Below the pieces are notes generated by a model, which searched no databases, was not told where the DNA came from, and saw only the letters and a list, made by a program, of their open reading frames with translations. Source: Pisolithus tinctorius (lineage: Eukaryota > Basidiomycota > Agaricomycetes > Boletales > Pisolithaceae). From it: a stretch of 64,000 nt of DNA. The DNA lies in contig JANFAH010000020.1 in NCBI GenBank assembly GCA_024663395.1, positions 868,001-932,000 on the forward strand, read 5' to 3'. Shown piece after piece: positions 32,737 through 43,639 of the stretch. Each line of letters starts with the position of its first letter. The stretch's first letter is position 1. The translations under genes and the position numbers were made by a program.

Positions 32737-35700
32737 ATGGCCAAGGGAAGCACTCAAAAGGGCATGAGAATGATTGGTCCTGCCCTGGGCCATTGGGTGA
32801 AGCAGCTGGAAGTCAAGACTCGGAGAACTGGAGGTAGATATAGATCGCGATTGGTAGAAGTCATGATCAAACAGCCAGATCCAACAACCCCTGTCCATTC
32901 TCCCCGATCCTCGCCATCCAAGCATTCAAGGTCTCGCTCCCACAAGTACTTTGATGCATGGGCGGATTCAGCCTTCGATGGACATGAAAGCATGAGCCCA
33001 CCGGTCCAGCAGCTGATGTTACTGCGGAAAAAGGTATGCAGCAGTTTGCCAACCCGAAAGCAGACTTCACATGGTGTGTCAGACACAGAACGATTACATC
33101 TGTGAATGGGTTCCACGGAAGGGGGAGTTCTTGAAGATACTCCTGGAGCTGGAAGCCTCCCCAGAGCCAAGGAACTGCACCTGGTGTGGCAACGACGGGG
33201 TGTACAGATGTCCAGATTGCTTGCATCAGCCCCTATTCTGCACAGAATGTTGCCAGAAGAGTCATGAGAGTCTGCCTTTCCACAGGATCCAACAGTGGAC
33301 AGGGGACTTCTACGAGGAATCTGCCCTCCATATGGTGAGAGATCAGCTGGTTGCCCAGAATTACATTCACATCAAGACCCACAGACTGGCGTTCGGTTGC
33401 ACCTGGGACATGGTGGAGCACCCTGTCCCCATGCGATCGCACAAGCCCAGCAAGCAGCAGGTGAACCTCTGCCCATGGATGATCAAGAGTGGGAAGATGT
33501 GGAAGATATCGAAGAAAACCCAAAGCACCTCCATCCTCCAGCGGGGTCAAGATATCTCACCATTGTGGATGTCACAGGTGTTCATTTCATTGTAGTGAAT
33601 TGGTGTGAATGTGAGACTGCAGAAGCCTGATACATACAGTTACTCAGAGCCAAACTATTTCCCTCAACGTTCGAGAAGCCAAGCACTGCATTCACATTCA
33701 TGGTTCTGGATGACTTCCTGAGGGACAACCTGGAATGTGGAATGTCCAGTATGAACTATTACAGCAAGTTACGTCGGATCACATCCAGTGTGTTTCCACA
33801 CCTAGTTCCAGTAAGATTTGGTATTTTGGTTCCAAGTGTTGGAATATCTGAAGGGTCAATCAGGATAGATACCATGAGCTTCTACGGGTTGTGCGGAAAT
33901 GGCGATACCTCAAGCTACTTAAATGGAATGGATTCCGCAGGACAACCAGGTCAGCAGAGAAAGGTGGACTGGCATTATTTTGCGCAGCATGCCCCCAGCC
34001 TGGAATAAATGTTGATACCAATGAGGATTTGGACCAGTAAGCTGCTCCAATACTGCAATCCTCATATGCTGACCTTCTCCAGCTGGCGGTTCACCCGCAC
34101 AGTAGTAATGGACGGAAACTTTAAAGTGGAACACATGCATGAGTGGAAATCTGAAGATCAAGTGCAGTTGATGGACGGACTAGGTTATATGGTGACCAAT
34201 CCAAACTATGCAGACTATTTGAAGGCCACTCCACATATTGCAGAGGTATGAATTCATTCAACCCATGCAAAACATGATCTGAGCTCAGGCACAGAAATCC
34301 ACCTGCAACAACCACAGAGCTATCAGTCAGGCAAATGCAGCCCAGGGAAAGCTTCATGTGACCAGAATTGGGGCGACTGCATGCGCATGGCACGGATGCT
34401 TTTATCCGCATTGTGTTGTTGACTTCCAAAAAGGAGAAAGGTATGAGGTTGAATCGTCGATTTTGACACCCACTGATGGCACTGCAGACAGTTGAACATG
34501 GACTACTCTTTGGCAAATGCGTTGGGATACAATATGGAAGGGATCAAACAAGTGGTTTGCTTCTACGACATTAACTGCTCCTACATGATGAATCTGTGGA
34601 AGCGTGTGGGTCGAAGTGAGTTGATTGATATCCTGTCGTCGCTTCGGATTATCCCTGGAATTGGCATATGGCATGTGCATGGGCACAAGAAGGAATGTTA
34701 TGCACAGTATGCCCCGCTGTTCATCAAGGGGGCTGGATGGGTAGACGGAGAAATCATTGAAACATTGTGGTCTGTCCTTAACGTGGCATCCACATCTGCA
34801 TGCAGGATGACCTCACCACATCGCCAAGAACTGCTGGATTTCCAGATGAATGATTCCAACTTCATGAAGATGATTCGGATTGGTTAGTCTGAGCATCCAC
34901 TTGCAGCGCACTCTCTGACATCCAAGATTAAGTGGATAGCCTATCGCGGAAGCTCAAAGCGGCTCGAGCAGCAGCGCCATTGGCGAGGCAGGCATATATA
35001 AAGCTAGATGAAGCCTTGACTGCAGAGCAGCAAGACAGCTGGCGAACACAAGAGATTCGTGCACTGCAAGATCATGTCACCGACCCATCTGCCATGGACA
35101 TCTTCAAAGTTCAATTAAGGGCGGGTATGGTGTCTGCCTTTTTGGATAAATGCAAAATACTTACATATCATGAGAAGCACCAACAGTGTGTGCCATCGAA
35201 CTAACATTATTGGAGGAACCAAGACCCAGCGGAAGCCTACATGGAGCGGCTAGTTGGCTAGCATGCAGTTTACGCTTAGAAGAGGCCATAACCTCACTTC
35301 ACATGGACAGAAAGGACATTGGGGAACGGGTATCAGAATTGAAAAAAATGGCTATGGCACGCCATGCTGATCACATTTCATCTGAACAATTGGGTTTTAT
35401 CACGGATGCCACAATTTACTTGAAGCTGCACCTTGAAGCAGGCTCCAACACTTCTGCCAGTGAATCCGTACAGCCAACTGCGTTTCTTGACGCAAATTCC
35501 AAGCAGGATTATGCTTCGGATGATGGTTGGCTGGACGATGTGGGGGATGAGTTGCCCACCTCAGATGGAACCCTGGCAGGACTGCAGGACAAATTGCCAC
35601 TTCCATCCACTCTTGGCATTGATGCATGTCAAGCTTGAGGGCTTCAAAATCTTGCAGAAATGGAGCTGAAGCTTTGCACAGGTCAAGCTAATGATGCGCT

Positions 35701-36388
35701 ACATGGCCTCCATCTTACGTTGGCAGACAAGGCAGCTGTCTTTTGGGGGGTGGTGCACACAGCTAAGAGCTATTCTACAAAAACTCAGGCCTGGGATATG
35801 ATCCACACTATCAATGTCTCAGTAAAAAAACAGGCCATGATTTATAATCGATGCAGAGATGCCATGGTTGCACTTGGCGCAGGTGCAGATATCTTAGGAC
35901 GTTATCAAGAGCTTCATAAAGAAGACCTGGCTGTGCAGACAGTGGCCTTCTCCCAAAATGCACAGGAGCACTGCAGAACCCATCTTCCATGGTTTTGGTC
36001 GATCGACGTCCTGCAGGACACAGAATCAAAGAGTTGGATGTCTGAATGTATGTTGACCTTACTGTTCAACAGTGCTTTATGGTTGATGAACTTTCTTCAA
36101 TTAGTTTATCACATTCATTGGCTGCGAGCAAAATCCATCAAAGATCGTTGGGAAGAAGAGGAAGAGCTCGTAATATCAGAATTTCAATGGGCTATAAGTT
36201 TCTTCAGATTTCAAGCAAAAGAATGGCATAAGATACAGATGGGAAGCAGTGCTATTGGAGCTCCTGGGGTGCGGTGTTATGCAGTGAGGCAGAGGATGAT
36301 GTATTTGAGGTTGGCCAAGCATGCCGAACGCAAATGGCAGGCCATGAATGCGACTGATATTCAGTTTGTCCTGGAGAAAGATTTGTAG
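32737..36388 (+). pseudogene. KDZ transposase with CxC2-type cysteine cluster (one in-frame TGA)
   Basis: Catalyses element movement. Start MAKGSTQKGMRM at 32737; intron 33034-33082 joins LLRKK to TQNDYICEWVP. A cysteine cluster follows (CTWCGNDGVYRCPDCLHQPLF...CTECCQKSHESLPFH), as in the CxC2 domain found with these transposases. The DDE core is intact: D in VVMDGNF (34111), D in FYDINCSY (34567), and E in WVDGEIIETLWS (34750 or 34759), with CNNHRAISQANAAQGK and IGATACAWHGCFYPHCVVDFQKGER before the second D. Several GT-AG introns join in frame (for example VP to DRYHELLRVV near 33850-33871). C-terminal coiled part YHIHWLRAKSIKDRWEEE. A TGA at 33628-33630 breaks an otherwise well-kept frame (ETAEA-stop-YIQLL) and fits CGA to TGA. 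The copy may be just dead or still rescued in trans. Confidence 0.88.
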
Positions 36389-36739
36389 TTAAATGTTAGC
36401 TCAATGTGAACCTGCAGTTTCCATCCCCCGCCCTTGCATTCTGCCCTGTAGCTGATGGGCGGGTCAGCGGGTACTTCGCAGGAGACACCCAGTGGCAAGC
36501 TAGCCCATTCATTTACCTTTCGCATGTTTTATTTCCATTGTGGATATGTCTGGTATGACATGAGTATGTATATCATCTGTCTTGAAAGGCTCATGCGTCC
36601 ATGGGCTGAGATGAATGGCAACAAACCATTGTTGGGAAACAGAATATTTATTGCTCAATGCAGAGGGTGAATTGGGCACTAGTGACTGGCTGAATGCCCT
36701 TGGTTGTATTTCTGTCTGCTGAGAAATATTTATCCGCTG

Positions 36740-37540
36740 ATTTGCCAAGCTTCCGCCTATCAAAATACATTGGCTCCTACAATAGCAGAATGCAACTTTC
36801 TCCCTGAATTGAACCTTGCGAATCTCACTCTCTGCTCATTTGCACATGTCCAACCTGTGGGCATACCTTGGATCCTATGTTAGTGCAATGAGAATATTGC
36901 TTTGCATTTGCATCCAATGACCAATTGCTCTCAGCCTTGCATCTCACACAGTCTGCTCACTTTGAAGGGTTCCATCTATCAGGATCCATCGAATTCCATG
37001 TTAGCAGGTTGAGACAGTCCATATCAACCTTGCATATTGTGCAGGCCGCTCATTTGGAAGGGTTCCGTCTATTGGGATCTGCAGAATGCTGTTTTCACAG
37101 GCTGACATCTTCCTTTGCATTGTTATCCTATTATTAGCCATTATCTTGTTTTGTAACTCCCAAGTGAACGCTGTAAATAGCATAGCCGCTCATTCGCAAG
37201 GTGTCCGTCCATTGGGATTCATCAGTGGCCATATTAGCAGACTCAGATGTGTCTATCGGGATCCATGGAATGCTGTTTTCGCAGGCTGACATTTTTCTTT
37301 GCATTGTTATCCTATTATTAGCCATTATCATGTTTTGTAAATCCCAAGTGAACACTGTAAATAGCATAGCCCATGCATTTGGGTTCTGTCTATCAGGCTC
37401 CATTGACTCCGGTTTTAGCAGAATGAGACCATCCTGCTATCTCATTTTTTAAGCTTCATGTTAACTATGCTATATCGCAAAGCCATGCATTCGCTAAGCT
37501 TCCGCCTATCAGGATACATCAGCGGTTGTTTTAGTAGAAT
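36740..37540 (+). repeat. Six degenerate direct repeats of about 100-180 bp
   Basis: Units share CATT(C/T)G..AAG.(G/T)T(C/T)CG(C/T)CTAT(C/T)(A/G)GGAT, then TTAGCAG.(A/T)TGAGA or a variant. The clearest pair is 37068-37185 and 37252-37369 (184-bp period), sharing GAATGCTGTTTTC(A/G)CAGGCTGACAT and a following stretch of about 90 bp. Other units start near 36745, 36960, 37195, 37375 and 37488. No gene is seen between 36389 and 37680. Confidence 0.65.
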
Positions 37541-37682
37541 GAGATTATCCTTCGCAATTCTGTTGGCTGTCTAGCCATTGTCTTTTTCTCACTCCAAATA
37601 AATGTTGAGTATATGATGCAGCCGCAGTGGTCAATTAAAATGCGAAATGTAAAAAAACATTGTATATACCACAGAGGAGTAA

Positions 37683-39439
37683 AATTATAGATGGCCTCAT
37701 TCACCCTGCTGTCCTATCCACCCTTGTCTCATCTGCCAGAGGCCCAAAGAGATCGATGAGGTCGTCACCCAATGGTCGTCCATACACCCAAATACGCAGA
37801 GCCTCCAGCTCATGCGCCATCCTGTCCAGTGTCTGTGTGGTCTCGTCCTGTTGTATTTGGAAATCGTATATTTGATCCTTGTAGTATTGGCGGTGGGCCT
37901 CGGCATCGCGGAGTCGACGTTCCAAATCTTCAATTTGCTGTTTGATTGTGTTGGACATTTGTGAAACATTGGCAATTGGGGCACAGATGGGTGATGGTGC
38001 GCTGGGAGTTGCAGCGGTTGTGGGTTGGACAGGTGCCACCGTTGTCGATGGGTGGGTTTCTGCTTTGAATACAAGGGTTAACGACGATACTTAGTGTAGA
38101 TGTGGAGTGGTTAAACATACCTGCTACCGTAGATTCCTGTACCTCCTGCGCAATGGATGGGCCAACCTCAACGATCGAATCCGCTCATACAGTGGCTGGG
38201 ATTGGGTGGGAATCCATGTGTTTGAATGCAGGAATACGAATCTCTGAATAAGATTTGAGTCAGCCGTAAATACATGAAATTGGAAATGTACTGAGTGAAG
38301 ATCCCTCGGGGATCATCTTTCCCTGGTTGGAGGGCCCAACCCCAGTATCGATGGCTTTGGAAGCCATTGAAACGTGTTGCTTTTGGGGATGTTCCGCTGG
38401 GCTTTGGGGTTCTTGGGCCTCCATCGTCAGGGACAGACTTCGAGCTCGCTTTTTCCTCCTGGCTCGCGATGGATTCTGTCGAGTTGGAGCGGTAGTGCCG
38501 CCTTTGGCATGGCTGCATCGAATCTTGTGACCATCGCATGGGAAGCAGGACTTCCTGGGGTTCCTGTAGCATTGGACCTTGTGTCTGCGGCACAACTCGC
38601 AGGATTTGGGGTCAGGGGAAGGCGTCCTTCTGAAAGCTAAGGCAGTGCGACTGTATAGTCTGTCCAACAGTGGACAAGGCTGGCATTTCGATTGGCCTTG
38701 AGCAGAAACATTGTCTTCATCATCGGTTTCCGCTGTTGCCTTCATAGAGCAGGATCGATGTCTGGATCGATGGGTCGTCATTTTCACAGCAGCTTGGCGC
38801 TTCTGCCTGCCTCGTACTGGTTCTTCCTCCTCATCCTCCTTCTCTGGCACCTCCTCTTCACCCTCATCATCCACCTCCATCCTGTGCGAGCCCTCTGCTA
38901 TCATTTGCTCCACCTCCACCTCAGTCGCTTTCCGTTTTCCTTTGTTGCTCATAGGCATTTCAGTCTCTTGAGTGGGTGGTGCTGGTGTTGGCACCACATG
39001 GGGCATAGGGAGGCCCAACTGGTGGTAGTTGTATCGACGCTCGACGATGTCGAGCCACTTGTGGTTGGCAACATCAGTTTTGGAAGGGGCTAGGGTGGTC
39101 TTCCACTCAGGCCACAGGTGGTCGATCAAGCCGAGGTCTTCATGCCACTTTAAGAACATGTCGACGCCGATGAGGGTCATCGGAATCTCATCTGTCCTAG
39201 CGATGAGGTCATGTACAGAGTCCTGAATACATCAGTTAGTGAAAAAGTGTGATGAGGCTATGATGCACTAGTTCATCGTTTATCGCCTTGATGGCACCTC
39301 TCCACTTCACAATCTTGTCCGCCTTTCCCAGCTTGCTGCTTTCCATGATATCCTTGAAATAAATTTGAAGAATGCGGTTGGCCGCAGCATCGAGCTCAGG
39401 CAATTTCTTGAAGAGCTTGTGAGACAACGACAACGACAT
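37683..39439 (-). CDS. KDZ cargo gene 3: zinc-cluster-like protein
   Basis: It starts at ATG 39439 (MSLSLSHKLFKKLPELDAAA). An intron from about 39277 (GTGCAT) to about 39226 (TTCAG) leads to DSVHDLIARTDEIPM and MTLIGVDMFLKWHEDLGL. Next come an acidic stretch (EDEEEEPVRGRQKR) and CELCRRHKVQC...CFPCDGHKIRC, with spacing C-x2-C-x6-C-x7-C-x2-C-x6-C. This is the spacing of fungal Zn2Cys6 domains, followed by a basic region. A downstream exon has a coiled coil (IEDLERRLRDAEAHRQYYK) ending near 37701. It resembles the antisense ORF of gypsy-1. It is probably DNA-binding; the role in the element is unknown. The frame is open in all parts I could read; exon joins after 38260 are not certain. Confidence 0.6.
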
Positions 39440-39839
39440 GTTTCTGATGATGAGATGATGAGGTAATTCGACGGTGAGAGTGGTGATGGTGATTGGAGAG
39501 AGGAAGAGTCAGAGGTGAAAGATGGACAATGAGATACGCAGATGTTGCACTTTTTATCCTGCCTATGAATGATTCCCACGGCATGACGGCAATACTGGTA
39601 CAAGTCCATAATCCTGGATGCATATATGAAGCAGAGACTCAGATAAAAATATTATGCATTGTTCTGAATAGCATTGCCATTTGTTTTGTGTGTTTCCCAT
39701 CTGCTCCAATGGCGGAGTCCTGGCTCGTGGCTACATAGACCAGCGCCTGAGATTCCAACTGAATAGACAAATCGTCCAACATGAAACACAATTTATAGTG
39801 GGAAATTCAGATACTTCATAGTGCGAGAGGTTCCACTTT

Positions 39840-42046
39840 CTTCATTTCTTGTCTTCCTGGGCCTGTCTTATATTGTGACAGGGGGATAACCCAATATGGA
39901 TAGGCCCATCCATTTGCGGTGAGCTATCTATGATACAATGGATTGGCCCGCCTTATGCAGTGCCAAGGGTTTGTAATCCTGCGATGGATGGATCGGCTCG
40001 TCTTATGTTGTAACACCAGTTTTTGTTTTCCCTTATCTGCTGCCTGAGAATACCATGGATGAGCCCATCCTTATGTAGATCCCTTTGATCTCCCTTTCTG
40101 CTGCCTGAGAATGCCTTACACAGGCCGTCCTTATGTAGATAGCTTGGATCTCCCTTTCTGCTGCCTAAGAATACCATACACGGACCTGTCCTTATGTTTT
40201 GATGGGGTGCATCTGGCTAGATGGGCCTGTCCATTTGTTGTGATGATATACATGATACTACTGAAGGCCCGTCTTTATGTTTTGTCAGAGGTACATCTTA
40301 CTGTGGACGGGCCTGTCCATATGCTGTGACAATGTAAATAATACAACTGAAGGGCCCGTCTTTATGTTTCGACAGGGTACATCTTACTGGGGCCAGGCCC
40401 ATCCATTTGTTGTGACGATATACATGATACTACTGAAGGGCCTGTCCATATGTTGTGACAATATAAATAGTATTACTGAAGGGCCTGTCCATATGTTGTG
40501 ACTCTATTAAATGATACTAGTGATGGGCCCATCTTTATGTTTCGACAGGGTACATCTTACTGGGGCCGGGCCCCCCCATATGTTGTGACGATATAAATAA
40601 TACTACTGAAGGGCCCGTCCATATGTTGTGATGCTATACATGAGATTACTGACGGGCCCATCTTTATGTTTCATCCGAAATACATCTTACTATGGATGGG
40701 CCTGTCCATATGCTGTGACAATATAAATAATACTACTGAAGGGCCCATCCACATGTTGTGACAATATAAATAATACTATTGAAGGGCCCATCCATATGTT
40801 GTGACTCTATTAAATGATATTAGTGACAGGCCCGCCTTTATGTTTCAACAGGGTACATCTTACTGGGGCCAGGCCCGCCCACATGTTGTGACGATATAAA
40901 TAATACTACTGAAGGGCCCATCCATATGTTGTGATGCTATACATGAGATTACTGATGGGCCCATCTTTATGTTACATCCGAAGTACATCTTACTATGGAC
41001 AGGCCCATCCATATGCTGTGACAATATAAATAATACTACTGAAGGGCCTGTCCATATGTTGTGATGATATAAATAATACTATTGAAGGGCCCATCCATGT
41101 GTTGTGACTCTATTAAATGATATTAGTGATGGGCCCGCCTTTATGTTTCGACAGGGTACATCTTACTGGGGCCGGGCCCACCCATATGTTGTGACAATAT
41201 AAATAATACTACTGAAGGGCCCATCCATATGCTGTGACTCTATTAAATGATATTAGTGATGGGCCTGCCTTCATGTTTTGACAGGGTACATCTTACTGGG
41301 GCCGGGCCCACCCATATGTTGTGACAATATAAATAATACTACTGAAGGGCCCGTCCATATGTTGCGATGCTATACATGAGATTACTGACGGGCCTGTCTT
41401 TATGTTTCGTCAGAGGTACATCTTACTGTGGATGGGCCTGTCCATATGTTGCATAAATACTACTGACGGGCCCGACCTTACATTGTGACTCTATTAAATG
41501 ATACTAGTGACGGGCCCATCTTTATGTTTCAACAGCAGTACATCTTACTGTCAACAGGCCTGTTCATATGTTGTGACATTATGAAACGACATTACTGACA
41601 GGCCTGTCTTTATGTTGCAACACCATAAATGATATTACTCCTGGGCCCGTCCATATGTTGCCAACTTTGTATTCTAATCATAGATGGGCCCGTCCTTATG
41701 CTGTGACCCTCTCCATGTTATGATAGGCAGGCCCGCCTTAATGTTGAGACAGGGGTGTAACCTACCAGGACGGGCCCGTCCATGTCTTACAGCAGCTCAG
41801 TATACTTAATTGGTCACAGGCCCATCTAAATGTTTCAGCATCCTTACCCACCACGGGCCCTCCCATATGTTGTGGTAATGCACTTACGGGCCAGTACATA
41901 TGTTGCTCTCACTTTAGTCCCTCAGGCCTGTCCATGTGTAGCAGCTAATCTATTATAGGCGGGCCCATCTCGGGGTCTATATAAGTGTTGGTGTTTTGGT
42001 GCACAGGCTGCCCATGTGTTGTGACTAAGTGTGACTACACTATGTG
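39840..42046 (+). repeat. Tandem palindrome array 3 with right terminus of KDZ-B
   Basis: About 46 units with a regular 42-45-bp step, for example cores near 40353, 40395, 40437, 40480, 40525, 40567 and 40610. A perfect GACGGGCCCGTC occurs at 41769-41780. Spacers alternate GACAATATAAATAATACTACTGAA and GGGTACATCTTACTGGGGC types, giving a higher-order unit of about four cores. The last 170 bp match the terminal blocks at 12925-13122 and 21543-21715, including TCTATATAAGTG (about 41978-41989). The stretch 39440-39839 is spacer with no feature. Confidence 0.9.
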
Positions 42047-42055
42047 TTTTTGCGA
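42047..42055. repeat. Target-site duplication, right copy (TTTTTGCGA)
   Basis: Matches 21534-21542 exactly. It lies inside the reading frame of the F-box-like gene (codons for R and K). Confidence 0.8.
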
Positions 42056-42405
42056 GATAACCTCAAGAGATTAATACCTTCGCATTCGAGTTTCATACAC
42101 AAGTAACACATATGACACAAAGGGATGTAGAGATCCAGATCAGTCGGCATCCATGTGCAGGTGTTTGCAGGCAATACCATGTGGAGTGCAAAGGAACCAG
42201 AGACGACGGCTTCACAAGAACACAACATTTCTAGCAACACATTGCAGCTGGAAAAGAAGGGAGCTGTCCTCATAGTGAGGCGGTAGCGGAGATATTCATG
42301 CGCGAGTGCTGCAGCCCTAGGAGAAGATTTGGCAAAGTTAGCTATGTCATGAATGTTGCAATAGCCAAGGATGTGATGTTGAAGTTCTGTTGGCAATCGA
42401 AACAT
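42056..42405 (-). pseudogene. F-box-like host gene, 5' part, cut off by KDZ-B
   Basis: Starts at 42405 with MFRLPTELQHHILGYCNIHD, an F-box-like start (LPxEL..HIL....I.D), followed by AVVSGSFALHMVLP and WMPTDLDLYIPL, which resemble a nucleotidyltransferase-type G-S...DxD pattern seen in a common Agaricomycete family. F-box proteins select targets for ubiquitin ligases; no more can be said. The frame runs into the element and stops at 42040. The 3' part is at 20870-21533. Confidence 0.65.
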
Positions 42406-42846
42406 ACTTGGAAGATGAGAGCAACCTCAGCAGCAGCGTGGATGTGAGATTTATAGTACAGTATAGTTTAAGGGGTTGAGGGGCCTAAGGGGTGAGAAGG
42501 ATGGTGACCAATGTAACATCCACTAAGTATGGGGGGCCTGAGGCAAAAATCATATGACTTAGTGTAGTTGGTTGGTTGAGGGTAAATGAGCGACACACGA
42601 CTCAGGTAGTGAATAAGGCTTAGTGCGTCATGCTGCAAGGGCGAGACGTGGCAAACCATAGCACAGCCTCACAAGCATACATAATATTGCAATAACACAG
42701 GCACCATTTACATAGAACATCTGTTATGTGTCAAAAGAATGCAGAGTAAATTGCCCAACACAGCTAAGATTCAGGAGTGGCAGAGGACGCAGATGCAGAA
42801 ATTGGGAAATGTCTCGCCAAGCTGATACACCATTAGTGTGTAGCCA
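42406..42846. other. Intergenic, no feature seen
   Basis: Likely promoter of the F-box-like gene on its left side. Open frames here are short and without recognisable content. Confidence 0.4.
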
Positions 42847-43224
42847 TCATTGACGCATACAAAACATGCACACAAGAAGGACATTCATGATGTCCTGGAG
42901 GTCGTCCTCTGCATGAATGTGCATAGGACGTTGATGGCCAGGGAGGATCCTGATGAAAACATATGTTGCGTTTTCTTGATCGTTTTGGTGACGCTGTTGA
43001 TCAAAGAATGCGATGTATAGCCTGTGTCGAACATGGACATGCGCAGAGGTGATTGAGCTGTCTTCAGGAAAAAGGAACTGATTTCCACTGATTGTCATAG
43101 TGCCAGTATTGTCAATGCAGATGCTCAGTCTGTGAGGACCAGAGCTTCTGCCAAACAGGAAACCCCATACAGTATAAAGGGTGTTGTCCTCTTCAGCAGC
43201 AACAGATTGCTGTCTGCTATCCAT
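42847..43224 (-). CDS. Small unrecognised protein, 125 residues
   Basis: A single open frame from MDSRQQSVAAEEDNTLY to ...FCMRQ. It contains FGRSSGPHRLSICIDNTGTM and HVRHRLYIAFFDQQ, which read like a folded beta-rich domain, but I know no family. There is no signal peptide. It may be a Helitron passenger, since it lies on the same strand as, and next to, the gene at 43640-45038. 43230-43640 shows nothing. Confidence 0.4.
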   Translation of the reverse strand: MDSRQQSVAAEEDNTLYTVWGFLFGRSSGPHRLSICIDNTGTMTISGNQFLFPEDSSITSAHVHVRHRLYIAFFDQQRHQNDQENATYVFIRILPGHQRPMHIHAEDDLQDIMNVLLVCMFCMRQ

Positions 43225-43639
43225 TGTCTGTAGAGAGGAAAAACTGTATGAGAAATAGTTGAAGATGTAGGTGGTACCTACATGTAGTTTGAAAGTTGGG
43301 AGTGAGGCGGCATGTCACGCAACATAGACACTTAAATATGCAAGGGGAGGGGCTACCCCTTTACGATCGAGACACGATAGTGACTCGATAAATAACAAGG
43401 GGGCCCTCCTAACAATCAGCAATTGGCAGCATAAATCCACAGGAGGTCTTACCTCACAAGAAGTCGAAGGGAAAACATTTGTCAGCCGTGCGATTCTGAC
43501 CAAAGTGTCTCATCTAACGGTGGGGGTCGATATCAGTGTCAAAGGCCACTAGGAGACACTAAGGCAACATAAAATGAACTTATGCCACAATACAAACACA
43601 GCTCAGCCAGATGTTGTGGGTGAATATGTGTATTCCCAA

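Larger units (their letters stand above)
21543..42046. mobile_element. KDZ-B: 20.5-kb Kyakuja-Dileera-Zisupton-type transposon with TET/JBP gene
   Basis: The element is bounded by a 9-bp direct repeat and by imperfect inverted ends: CCCCATGTAGTCC..TTTAGTCACAAC on the left; the reverse complement of the right end is CACATAGTGTAGTC followed by TTAGTCACAAC. Both ends continue into long inverted palindrome arrays (21543-23400 and 39840-42046). Between them lie a TET/JBP gene (+), cargo genes on the minus strand, and the KDZ transposase (+, 32737-36388). The F-box-like gene lies on both sides, which confirms insertion. Later insertions within it are a 454-bp TG...CA segment and a 1.57-kb fold-back element. 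Fungal KDZ elements carrying TET/JBP genes are known; this one's exact ends are my own reading. Confidence 0.85.
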
